DNA of 64,000 bases from Polyangium fumosum. GTDB lineage: Bacteria > Myxococcota_A > Polyangia > Polyangiales > Polyangiaceae. Made by a program: the position numbers and the translations under genes. Numbering within the stretch: the first letter of the stretch is position 1; every line of letters starts with the position of its first letter. The notes below the pieces were generated by a model, which saw nothing but the letters and a program-made list of their open reading frames with translations, made no database searches and had not been told where the DNA came from. The stretch is taken from positions 1-64,000 of the forward strand of contig NZ_SSMQ01000003.1 in NCBI RefSeq assembly GCF_005144585.1, given 5' to 3'. Shown one piece after another: positions 7,988-16,966 of the stretch.

Positions 7988-10900
7988 TCAAAGGAGCGGG
8001 AGGCTGAACGGGCTGCCGCTGCTGGGGTTGGCGCTGAGCGTGACCGACTTGGGCCGACCGTTGCCGTAGTTCGTGATGGAGATGTTGTAGTCGACCGGCC
8101 CATTCTGCGCAGCTTGAAACACGCGATCCTCGAACATCCGCATGTCCGTCTGGTTCGCTGCGGCTTTCATCGTGACGAGGTTCTGCTCCCAATCGCCCGG
8201 CCCGCCCATCCGGTTCGGCCAGAGGTGCGCGCGGTCGTACCCCGGGCTGATCCACCCGGGCGGGAGAATCGCGCCGTACGCATCGGTGCCGAGCCCGGAT
8301 TGACACATCTCTTTCGTGATCCTGGCTTGCATGCCGTTGATGTAACCATTGGCGTCGGTCGTGAACTTGACGTATCCGAGCCCCGGACAAGGGGCAAGAC
8401 CCAAAGGATCGATGGTGGTCGTCGGATTGCCGCCGAAACCAAACAGGTCCGGAGACCCGTGCAAACCGAGCGGATCGGGGCTCAGCCAGCGACCGACGCG
8501 AGGATCGAACATGCGATGCCGCGTCGCCGTGAGGCCGGTCTCGTCATCGGCATATTGACCGAGGAGCCGCAACGGGGTCCTCGCCGTGGGGCGCCCTCCG
8601 GCACCATTGCCTTTCTCCTGGAGCACACGGCCAAACACCGAGTGTTCCGCCGTCCACGCGACCTCGCCCCGCGTATCGATGAGGTCTTTTGCCGTGCCGA
8701 GGTGATCGGTGACGTAGAAGAATGGTTTGCCGTCCTCCTCGTGCAGCACGGGCACCGGCGAAAAAGGCTGCCCCACGAACACCTTTGTCGCCCCTTCGGA
8801 GGTCACCTCCGCGGCGAGCGTGTTGACGTCCCAAAGGTATTCGACAACCCGCGCCTGCGGCATGCCCCCGTCCTCGGGCGCCGGACCGATGACCTGCTTC
8901 CGAATGCGGCGGCCGAAGGCGTCGTATGTGAAGAGAAGCCGTTCCCCGCTCGGGAGCTCGGCCTCCCGGAGCTGGTGAAACGCGTCCCAGTAGTATTTCG
9001 TCTCTTTTTGGCCGTCCGGCCGATGGTCGCGGAGCGTTCGCTCCTCGATACGCCGACCGTTGTCGTCATAGCCGAATTCGAGGTCGGGCGTACGCAAAAG
9101 CACGTTCCCCTGGCGAACGGCCCACGGCGCCGATTGCGTGCCGCTCGCGGCCCACCGCGAAAGCGCACCAGCGGCGTCGTATTCGAGCACCTCCGCGCGT
9201 GCTCCCGAACGCACGGACGTGAGCCGACCACACACGTCGTGCTCGTATTGCACGGTACCCCAGTGAAGATCGTATATCGCGATGGGCAACCCGCCGAGCC
9301 CGACTTGCCACGCACGTCGCGAAACGACGTTCGGCTGTCCCGTCCCCGATCGCACCGCAGCCGTACGATCGATGGGCCACCCCTGCGGGCCATACGTGGT
9401 CATGACGTCGAGCCCGGCCTCGTAGACGTGCCGGCGCACCTCACGCCCGCGCGGGTCACGTACGAGCAGCACCTTGTGGCCCTCGTGATCGATGCCGACC
9501 ACGCGACTCGCCAGATCATAAAAATACGACGTGCGTTTCCCATGCGGCAGGACACGCGCCACGAGCCTCCCCCGTTTGTCGTATTCGTACTTCGTCGCGC
9601 GCCCATTCACCGCCGTCCCCACGATGCGGTGCAGCTCGTCGAGCTCGAACTCCACGACCGTCTTGCCCCACGTCTCCTCGACGACGGCTACGAGAATCTC
9701 GCCAAGCTCGTTTCGCTCGAAGGTGCGCGTGCCATGCGGGGAGTCTTCGACGACCAGGCGTCCGCCGGGATCGTATTCGAAGCTCCGCCAGGTCCCGTCC
9801 GGGTACTCGACGCGCGTCATCCGACCGGTGCGCGCGTGAAAATAACGCAACAAGCGCCCGTCGAACGTCACCTCCTCGCGGACGCGGGAGGCACGGTCGT
9901 AGAGGAATTCGTGTTGCTCCCCCTTGGGATTGCGGACGAACCGGAGCCGCTCGTCGACGTCGTGCGTGAACGTCCATGCGCCGCCGTCCGGCTCGACGAC
10001 ACCCGCGACCTGCCCCGTGCCACGAAATGAGAGCGCGACGGTATGCCCGCGTTCCGTCGTATAGGTCGCGGGGCACCCGAGCGCATCGTAGGTAAACGAG
10101 ACCTGGCCGCCATCGGGCAGCGTGGCCGACATCAACCGGCTCAAAGCGTCCCACGTATACCGCGTCACCGCGCCCGTCGGATCCGTCTTCTGTACGAGGC
10201 GACCGAGCGCATCACTCTCGTACTGCGTCACCTCCCCGAGCGGCCCTTCGAGCTGCTTGATGTTTCCTTCTGCATCGTGCGAAATCTCGAGGAGGGTCCC
10301 ATCGGGGCCGTACATGGCGGTAAGAAGACCGCGGCCATCATACGCAAGCGAAAAGACTATGCCCGAGGGCTCCTCGTATCGAATCAGCGCGCCGCGTCCA
10401 TCGTACGTGTACCGGGTCGTGAGCCCTGCGGCGTCGGTCTTGGCCATCATTCGATCGCCGTCGTACGCCCACGTGGCGACATTGCCCGCTGGATCCGTGG
10501 CTTTGACCAGATGCCCGCGCGCGTCGTACTCATACGAGAACGTCTCCCCTCCGCCATTCTTGCGTGCGATCACGAGGAGATCATCGTCGTATTCGTTTGC
10601 GTCGACGTACGCACTGTCGAAGCTACGCTCTTCGAGCACTGCACCATGCTCGTTCCACGTGAAGACCCGCGCCGCCGGGTTTCCATGCGCCGTCGTCGTC
10701 CCCTGCGTCAGGTCGTACGTGAACTCGAAGCCGTGCAGCCCTCCATCCCCCCACGCCTTGACGCAGCGGCCGGTCTGCGGGTCGTACGCATATCGCCAGG
10801 AAACGTTGTTTTTCGCCCTCTTCTCCACGAGCCGGTGGCGCCCATCGTAGGCATACCGCTCGGTATACCCGAGGGGGTCGGTGACGCTCGCGAGCTCTCC

Positions 10901-11956
10901 CGCGTCGGTGTACGCATACCGGATCGTCGCATGAATCGCTCCCCGCGCGACCACGTCGAGCTGCACGATACGCCCGGACGAATCACAGGAGAGCCGGAGC
11001 TCACGCCCGATCGCATCGACCACCGATCGCAATCGTTCGTCCGCATATACGAGCTCGACGCGGTTGCCCCACGCGTCCTCGATGGACCGGAGCATGGCGG
11101 GGCCTGTACGCGTGACCGGCGAAAACGTGAGCGTGTACCCGTCGTCGTGAACCTGGAGCACGTAGCTCTTGCCGTCCGCGCTCCGCGCGAGCTCCCTCCG
11201 CCGGCCACGATGGAAGGCGCTTTCTCGCGGAGACAGCGCAGGGAAAACGACGTCTCGCCCATCCTCCCCGCGCACGACGGCCTTCCCCTTCTCGACCACC
11301 ACGTACTGATGAAACCCGTGCGAGAAGCCGCCTCGCCCGAGCGGTGTCGCCTCCGTCGCGCGGCTCGACGCATAATGGCGAGCAAAGCGCACCGGAATGG
11401 CGCCGTGAAGCTCGTAGTCGACGTGCGTATCGACGACGTCCCCCGAGGCAACGGCGACCGGCTCCGCGGCGACGTACACCTTCGCCGCGTGTTTCTCGCT
11501 CTTCGCGTTCATGGCCCTCGTGAATGAGAGGCCCGAAATGAACTTCCCTTTCGATTGGTGGACCTCGAGATCCTTCGACAGGAGGTTCAGCACCACGTCG
11601 TCGCCGGTCACGCAAAGCTCGACGTTCGAGCCTCTCGCGCTCTTCGAGCCCGAGATCGTCTTCGCGACCTTGAGCACGGCGTGCGTGACGATGTCCTTGA
11701 TGGGCAGCGCATTCGCCGGCAAGTTCGCGGGCGTCTCGATATCCATCGTGCTGCCCTTCTTCAGCACGGGATCACCGCCGCACGTGATCTGCTGACAAAC
11801 GCTCTTCGCCGTCGACGATTTCGCCACGTACAGGAACGGCGACGCCACTGGCCCCGTGGGCGGCGGCGGAGGGATCATGCTGGTCGCGGGCGGACCCGGG
11901 GCCACGTGCCCGCTCCCTGTCGTCGCGACGTTTTTTCCCCTGACGGTCGTGGCCAT
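7988..11956 (-). CDS. PAAR-like/RHS-repeat polymorphic toxin with DRGH-type nuclease tip
   Basis: This is a 1322-residue effector. Residues about 1-130 form a DUF4150/PAAR-like tip domain (GPVASPFLYVAKSS, then CQQITCGGDPVLKKGSTMD). Residues about 180-1150 contain many RHS/YD repeats (for example YDARGHLVKATDPAGNVATW and YEYDKRGRLVARVLPHGKR). The RHS core end is present as WLSPDPLGL and IDPLGL at about 1182-1188. The final 132 residues are the toxin: YDRAHLWPNRMGGPGDW followed by QNLVTM, with His1244 and Asn1259, fits DNA/RNA non-specific endonucleases (DRGH motif, here DRAH). Two SUKH immunity genes follow. The protein should ride on VgrG2 or VgrG3 encoded just upstream. Confidence 0.92.
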   Translation of the reverse strand: MATTVRGKNVATTGSGHVAPGPPATSMIPPPPPTGPVASPFLYVAKSSTAKSVCQQITCGGDPVLKKGSTMDIETPANLPANALPIKDIVTHAVLKVAKTISGSKSARGSNVELCVTGDDVVLNLLSKDLEVHQSKGKFISGLSFTRAMNAKSEKHAAKVYVAAEPVAVASGDVVDTHVDYELHGAIPVRFARHYASSRATEATPLGRGGFSHGFHQYVVVEKGKAVVRGEDGRDVVFPALSPRESAFHRGRRRELARSADGKSYVLQVHDDGYTLTFSPVTRTGPAMLRSIEDAWGNRVELVYADERLRSVVDAIGRELRLSCDSSGRIVQLDVVARGAIHATIRYAYTDAGELASVTDPLGYTERYAYDGRHRLVEKRAKNNVSWRYAYDPQTGRCVKAWGDGGLHGFEFTYDLTQGTTTAHGNPAARVFTWNEHGAVLEERSFDSAYVDANEYDDDLLVIARKNGGGETFSYEYDARGHLVKATDPAGNVATWAYDGDRMMAKTDAAGLTTRYTYDGRGALIRYEEPSGIVFSLAYDGRGLLTAMYGPDGTLLEISHDAEGNIKQLEGPLGEVTQYESDALGRLVQKTDPTGAVTRYTWDALSRLMSATLPDGGQVSFTYDALGCPATYTTERGHTVALSFRGTGQVAGVVEPDGGAWTFTHDVDERLRFVRNPKGEQHEFLYDRASRVREEVTFDGRLLRYFHARTGRMTRVEYPDGTWRSFEYDPGGRLVVEDSPHGTRTFERNELGEILVAVVEETWGKTVVEFELDELHRIVGTAVNGRATKYEYDKRGRLVARVLPHGKRTSYFYDLASRVVGIDHEGHKVLLVRDPRGREVRRHVYEAGLDVMTTYGPQGWPIDRTAAVRSGTGQPNVVSRRAWQVGLGGLPIAIYDLHWGTVQYEHDVCGRLTSVRSGARAEVLEYDAAGALSRWAASGTQSAPWAVRQGNVLLRTPDLEFGYDDNGRRIEERTLRDHRPDGQKETKYYWDAFHQLREAELPSGERLLFTYDAFGRRIRKQVIGPAPEDGGMPQARVVEYLWDVNTLAAEVTSEGATKVFVGQPFSPVPVLHEEDGKPFFYVTDHLGTAKDLIDTRGEVAWTAEHSVFGRVLQEKGNGAGGRPTARTPLRLLGQYADDETGLTATRHRMFDPRVGRWLSPDPLGLHGSPDLFGFGGNPTTTIDPLGLAPCPGLGYVKFTTDANGYINGMQARITKEMCQSGLGTDAYGAILPPGWISPGYDRAHLWPNRMGGPGDWEQNLVTMKAAANQTDMRMFEDRVFQAAQNGPVDYNISITNYGNGRPKSVTLSANPSSGSPFSLPLL

Positions 11957-11972
11957 TCCCGCGCTCCTCGGT

Positions 11973-12485
11973 TCAGGGCAACTCCACCAATGCCGAAAGG
12001 AATCGCACGAGAGAACTCATGTCGACCACCATCCGCTCCCCCTCCGCCCGCAAAATCCCTGCCTTTTCGAGCCGCAACGCCGCCTGTCCCGATTCGATCG
12101 TGATGCTCCGATCGGCCCGCAGCCGAAGATCCTGCGCAGAAAGGGTCACGAGGCCGCTCGCCTCCCGCACGAGCCCGCGGGACGTCTGAAGCGCGCCGAG
12201 CACCGTGGGGCCCCGCTCCGTGTCCGTGACGAATACCGTGCGCCCCGTCCGGAGGCATTCCTCGGCAAACGCCGGCTCGACCTCATCCGCGAGCACCGCC
12301 GTCACCCGCTTCCCGTCGGCCGTACGCACGCGATAGCCGCCATCGGAGGCAAACTCGATCTTGCCGACGAAGAGGCCGGGCCCGAGCGCGGCGGGCGCGG
12401 GTTTCTTCGCGCGCGCCGCGGGCTTCGTTTTCGACGCCGGAGGCGCGCTGTCATTCGTAGTTTTCGTCGCCGTCGTCCTGCGCAT
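11973..12485 (-). CDS. DUF6484 domain protein (VgrG partner)
   Basis: The 170-residue reading starts at MRRTTATK, giving a 35-base overlap with the end of VgrG2; a TTG nine codons further upstream is the alternative. After a Lys/Ala-rich leader comes GLFVGKIEFASDGGYRVRTADGKRV and RTVFVTDTERGPTVLGALQTS, the core of DUF6484. This family occurs between VgrG and RHS/PAAR effector genes and probably helps couple them, although no biochemical role is established. It lies 16 bases upstream of the RHS toxin in the same operon. Confidence 0.75.
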   Translation of the reverse strand: MRRTTATKTTNDSAPPASKTKPAARAKKPAPAALGPGLFVGKIEFASDGGYRVRTADGKRVTAVLADEVEPAFAEECLRTGRTVFVTDTERGPTVLGALQTSRGLVREASGLVTLSAQDLRLRADRSITIESGQAALRLEKAGILRAEGERMVVDMSSLVRFLSALVELP

Positions 12486-14622
12486 CGACAGACCCCTTGA
12501 ATTCACCGTCAATCGTGATGGATCCGGGCGTGATGGTCACGGTGGCCCCGCCCGCCTTGATCTTGATCTGACCCGTCGCTTTCACGACCACGTTCGACCC
12601 CTGCAACTTGGCCGAACCCCCAATCGAGTAACGCGCCGTGGCGGCGAAATCCTCGACCCGATCCCCGCCGGCCGTGACCTTGCGGGAGGCCAGCGTCTCG
12701 ACGAGCGCGCCCTTGACCTCCTGCGCGAACTTGCTCGCCTTGATCGTCTTCGCGGCCGCCACCATTTCGGAGCGCGCCCCCATGACGTTGACCCCGTAAT
12801 TGGCGCCCGCGAGCATGTTGCACGAGCCGCCGACCATCACCGTCGCCGCGCCGGTCGTTTGCCGCTTCGCGTGCTCGATGGCCGTCTCCGCCTTCGCCGC
12901 GCCGACCATCCGCGTGAGCGTGGCGCAGCTCGTCGTCGAGTCGCCGCCAATGTCGAAGATACGTGCGGCGCCCACCATAACGGATTCGCTGGCCGCCTGG
13001 ATGTACATGTTCGCGTTGACGTTCACCGTGCGATTCCCTCCCACGGTAGAACTCTGCGCACCCGCCACGCCGACGTCGTGCACTTCGCCCACGATCACCT
13101 TGCGCGTAGCGCCCACGGTCCACGTATCGTCCGCGGTGATGACCGTGACCTTGTCGTTCTCCGTGCGTTCGTTGTAATCACGCGACGCCTTGAATGCGAG
13201 GCCCTCCGCGCCCGCCGTGTCATTCATGCTGACGACGTTGGCGCTCCCGCCCCCCGGCGTGGTCGAGGAGCCGAACGCGGTGACGATCTTCTCGCCCGGA
13301 AGGCCGTTCGGCGGCTGCGCCACTCCATTGTAGAGCCGCCCGAGGACGAGTGGTTCGTCCGCCGAGGAGGCGTGAAAGCTCACCACCGTCTCCCAGCCGA
13401 CGCGTGGGAGGAAAAACCCGCCCGTGGTCGGAGGATACACGACGCGTGTCCACGCCGAGCTCGTGTCGTCCTCTGCCCGTCGCCGATCCCAACGCAGCAG
13501 CACTTTCGTGCGGGCAAGTTTGTCCGGATGAATCTCGGCGCCGCCGGGTCCGGTCACCGTGGCGGTTTGAATTCCTCCCACGCGCGGGGCCGGCGTGCGG
13601 GCCGGCCGGAACGGGGCGTCGATCGGCACGGCCTCGAAGAAGGCTTCATAACGATCGTTGCCCTCGGCCACCCGATCGCTCGCTCGATGCTCGACCGCGA
13701 GGAGGAGCCAGCGCCCTTGCAATCCTTCTGGCCCTTCGAGCTCGACGACATGACCCGGCGAGAGCGCCCTGCACGACGTCGCCGCGGTGAGCACCTTTCG
13801 CCGCGCACGAAGCTCCTCCATGCGCAGCTTCACGAGCGCAGAACCGGACGCCGGATTTCGGTATTGACCCGGGTACTCGTACACTTCGAGCGCGTCGCCG
13901 TCGACCTTCGTCTCCGCAGTGAGATCGAGGCCGGGATTCTCGAAATCGTAATCCTGAAGGCGCGCCCGCTGCGGCACCATCTTCTTTCGCAGCCGCGCGC
14001 CGTACACGCTCTCGCCCGTGTCGAGCCCCGCGCGCTCCCTGACGGGCAAGGGTCCAACGGGCGCATCCTCGAAGCCGGAGGGGCCATCGACGAGGACGAC
14101 TTTGTCCCTGCTCCCGAACGGCGCGAAAAACGAGATTCCTTCCTCCGCGAGGATCCGCCGCACGAAATCCAGGTTGCTCTCGAACGCCTGCACGCATTGC
14201 GCGCGTTTGTCGAGCGACCTCGAAACGCGGACGTCCAGCTCGACTCCCGCCTCGGAGAACATCTCGCGCGTGATCTCCACAGCGTCCTGGTCGAGGAAGA
14301 CGCGATAATCCTTCGTGTCGGCGAGGAGCGCGAGCGTCTGCACGATGCGGACGTTGTAGCCCCGATCCCGCGCTTCCACCGCATCCACGAGCCCCTCGAA
14401 GACACGCTCGCCGCCGTCGAGGAGCGTCCACGAAATCTTGGCGGGCTTCGTGATCAGCGACTCCGGCGCGGCGGACACTGTATTCGTATCTCCGCCGAAC
14501 GCATCCAACACCACGTCAAAAGAGGCCGGCGCGCAGATCGCCTCGCGCCCCGAGAGCTGCACGACACGCAAGGGCCCCTCCATGCCCTCGATCTCCAGTT
14601 GCGCGAATGCATCGAGCGGCAT
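12451..14622 (-). CDS. vgrG: Type VI secretion spike protein VgrG (VgrG2)
   Basis: The 723-residue protein has the gp27-like N-terminal half (ITREMFSEAGVELDVRVSRS and LAEEGISFFAPFGS), then the gp5 OB fold (GAEIHPDKLARTKVLLRWDRR, GGFFLPRVGWETVVSFH, PLVLGRLYNG). A series of VGG-containing beta repeats (VGATRKVIVG, VGGNRTVNVN, VGGSCNMLAG) forms the needle. It ends in an acidic tail (DAQDDGDENYE). It starts one base after the VgrG3 stop and overlaps DUF6484, so it is the probable carrier of the RHS nuclease effector. Confidence 0.92.
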   Translation of the reverse strand: MPLDAFAQLEIEGMEGPLRVVQLSGREAICAPASFDVVLDAFGGDTNTVSAAPESLITKPAKISWTLLDGGERVFEGLVDAVEARDRGYNVRIVQTLALLADTKDYRVFLDQDAVEITREMFSEAGVELDVRVSRSLDKRAQCVQAFESNLDFVRRILAEEGISFFAPFGSRDKVVLVDGPSGFEDAPVGPLPVRERAGLDTGESVYGARLRKKMVPQRARLQDYDFENPGLDLTAETKVDGDALEVYEYPGQYRNPASGSALVKLRMEELRARRKVLTAATSCRALSPGHVVELEGPEGLQGRWLLLAVEHRASDRVAEGNDRYEAFFEAVPIDAPFRPARTPAPRVGGIQTATVTGPGGAEIHPDKLARTKVLLRWDRRRAEDDTSSAWTRVVYPPTTGGFFLPRVGWETVVSFHASSADEPLVLGRLYNGVAQPPNGLPGEKIVTAFGSSTTPGGGSANVVSMNDTAGAEGLAFKASRDYNERTENDKVTVITADDTWTVGATRKVIVGEVHDVGVAGAQSSTVGGNRTVNVNANMYIQAASESVMVGAARIFDIGGDSTTSCATLTRMVGAAKAETAIEHAKRQTTGAATVMVGGSCNMLAGANYGVNVMGARSEMVAAAKTIKASKFAQEVKGALVETLASRKVTAGGDRVEDFAATARYSIGGSAKLQGSNVVVKATGQIKIKAGGATVTITPGSITIDGEFKGSVDAQDDGDENYE

Positions 14623-14623
14623 G

Positions 14624-16822
14624 TCACCCCACCTTCGTGCCCGACTTCCGGGTGATCGTGCCTTTGAGCTTCGTCTTGCCCTTCTTCGATTGCACCTTGC
14701 CGCCCGACATCACGAGCGCGCCGGCCGTGAGCGAGCCGCCGACTTCAATCGTGATCGAAGGCGCTTCGAGCACGAGCTCCGCGCCGGCCTTCATCGTCGC
14801 GCTTCCGCCCACTTGCACCGTTCCGGTCGCTTTCCCGCCCGTCGAAATGTGGCTTCCGGCCTTTTCGGTCGTCGGGCCTGCCGTCACCGTCTTCGCGCCG
14901 CGCACGTTGTCGCCATACCCGCCTGCGCATGTGATCGTGCGCGAACCGCCCACAACCTCGTTGCTGACCGCGGCGACGGAGGCCCCGTACCCGAGGCCGC
15001 CGTTCAGCGACATGCTCCCGCCCACGAGCTGCGTGAATGCGCCGTCGACCTTCGTGTTCGACTGGTTGCACTGAATCACGTACGCCGCGCCGATGAGCTC
15101 GTTGTACGCGCCCTGCGCGCTGACGACGCGGTTCGCGGTGACCTTGATGTGCTCGACCGCGCCGATCATCTCCGACCGCGCGCCCTTCACCGCCGTGACC
15201 ATGTCGGTGCCGACATCGACCGTCTGCGAGCCGCCGATCGTGAGCGCTTGGGAGCCGTTGATGGCGAGTTTGTACGCGAGCGTAACATCATGCGTCTCGT
15301 TCGCCGAGACGCGCGTCGTCGCGCTGCCGCCGACGACCACGGTTTGATCACGCGACGCATGCAGGAACATCTCCTGGCTGCCTGCGCCGTCGCCGATCCG
15401 CAGCTCGTTCGTGGTGCCGTCGCTGGGCGAGGTCGCGGATTGCAACGTCGTCGTGGCCGCGGCGCCGGGCAAACCATAGGGAACGATCGCCGTCGTATTG
15501 TACGAACGTCCGAGGACAAACGGTCGGTCGGGGTTGCCGTCCACGTACGCCACCGGGACCTCCCAGCCGACGCGCGGCAGGAGCATCACGCCGGCCATGT
15601 TCATCTGGAGCGTGCGAACCCAGGACGACGAACGATCGTCGAGCGTCCCCGCGCGATCCCAGGGGAACCGGATCTTCACGCGGCCGAGATCATCGACGTG
15701 GATCTCCTCGCCGTTCGGCCCCGTCGTGAACGCAGGCTCGACGCCTTCGACCTTCGGGCGGCGCGCCGGCAGCGCGGGTCGAAACGGTCGATTCGCGGCC
15801 GGGACGAGCGTCACGCGATTCTCGTACTTCGTTGGCGTCGCGCCGCTGCGTGAGGGAGCGTCGAACGCATGCTCCACGCGCACGAGGAGGTACCGCTGGT
15901 TCATCCACCCGTCGGCCGCGCCCTCGAGGTCGAGGAGGCGACCGGGCGTGAGGCGGATCGTCTCGCTGCGTCCTTTCGCCACGACCTCGAAGCGGCGGAG
16001 CTGTTCGAGGCGCGCCTTCGCGCGATCGTTCGCGCCACGCGCCGTGAGCACGCACGCGGGGTACTCGAAGTACGAGAGCGCGCCTTCGCCTGCATGCCCA
16101 TCCACGGGCACGTCGGGCTGGCGCACGTCGAGGTCACGCACGTGCACGGAGGTGGGCACGATCGACTGCTCGATCTCGAGCTCGACGAACCCGCGCGCGC
16201 CGGCGAGGCCGCTCTTGTCGTCGAACGTCACGACGGGTGAAGGCTCGACGCCGTCGTGCGAGCCGAGCGCGTCGCCGAGCACGATCACGCTGCCCGTGCC
16301 TTCGACATGATCGATCCAGAAGTTGATGCCCTCCTCGGCGAGGAGCCGCTGCACGAAAGCGAGGTTTGTCTCGCCGTACGCCACGCAGAAGAGGCGCTTT
16401 TCGTAGCCTCCGCCGGCGAGGCGCGTGAGGATGCGATCGGCCGGGATGCCGGCGTCCGTGAGCACTTCGCGGACGATCTCCTCGGTGGTCTTCTCCTGGA
16501 AGATGCGGTACCCGCTGCGGAGATCGAGGGCGAACATCGCTGCAGAGAGCGTGAACACGCAATGCGACCCGTCGCGATCCGCGCCCTCGTCCTCGGCGTC
16601 GATCACGAGCAGCTCGATCGCGCGGGTCGAGCCGTCGAGCGTGTCGGCGCAGGTGAGCGTCGCGGGCGTGCCGACGATGGCTTCGATGTCGATCGGCTCG
16701 TCAGGAGAGACGAGGTGGAGGGTCCACGCGGGCAGCTCGTTCATCGCTTCGACGCCGCGCGCCCGCAGGATGCGGGTGCCTACGGGGAGGGCGTCACTTA
16801 CGAGCTGGAGTTCGATCGTCAC
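14624..16822 (-). CDS. vgrG: Type VI secretion spike protein VgrG (VgrG3)
   Basis: The 732-residue reading starts at a GTG (16820-16822) preceded by GAGG six bases upstream; this removes a 162-residue N-terminal extension that would run across the divergent gene at 16967. It has the gp27-like domain (TTEEIVREVLTDAGIPADRIL, LAEEGINFWIDH), the OB fold (EIHVDDLGRVKIRFPWDRAG, GVMLLPRVGWEVPVAYVDG, PFVLGRSYN) and many VGG beta repeats. The C-terminal tail is Lys-rich. It is the first gene of the operon, with about 145 bases to the divergent repeat protein; promoters for both are expected there. Confidence 0.92.
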   Translation of the reverse strand: MTIELQLVSDALPVGTRILRARGVEAMNELPAWTLHLVSPDEPIDIEAIVGTPATLTCADTLDGSTRAIELLVIDAEDEGADRDGSHCVFTLSAAMFALDLRSGYRIFQEKTTEEIVREVLTDAGIPADRILTRLAGGGYEKRLFCVAYGETNLAFVQRLLAEEGINFWIDHVEGTGSVIVLGDALGSHDGVEPSPVVTFDDKSGLAGARGFVELEIEQSIVPTSVHVRDLDVRQPDVPVDGHAGEGALSYFEYPACVLTARGANDRAKARLEQLRRFEVVAKGRSETIRLTPGRLLDLEGAADGWMNQRYLLVRVEHAFDAPSRSGATPTKYENRVTLVPAANRPFRPALPARRPKVEGVEPAFTTGPNGEEIHVDDLGRVKIRFPWDRAGTLDDRSSSWVRTLQMNMAGVMLLPRVGWEVPVAYVDGNPDRPFVLGRSYNTTAIVPYGLPGAAATTTLQSATSPSDGTTNELRIGDGAGSQEMFLHASRDQTVVVGGSATTRVSANETHDVTLAYKLAINGSQALTIGGSQTVDVGTDMVTAVKGARSEMIGAVEHIKVTANRVVSAQGAYNELIGAAYVIQCNQSNTKVDGAFTQLVGGSMSLNGGLGYGASVAAVSNEVVGGSRTITCAGGYGDNVRGAKTVTAGPTTEKAGSHISTGGKATGTVQVGGSATMKAGAELVLEAPSITIEVGGSLTAGALVMSGGKVQSKKGKTKLKGTITRKSGTKVG

Positions 16823-16966
16823 CGTCGACCTCGGTGCACATCTTCGCGGATCCTTCGCGTGTTCACAAGATAGAATGCCGACGAGCGAATTCAATACGGG
16901 CGCAATAAAACGACGTATTGTGCTTCGCGCTGGTCGGCGCGTGCGCGGCGTGTCTAGAATGTCCAC

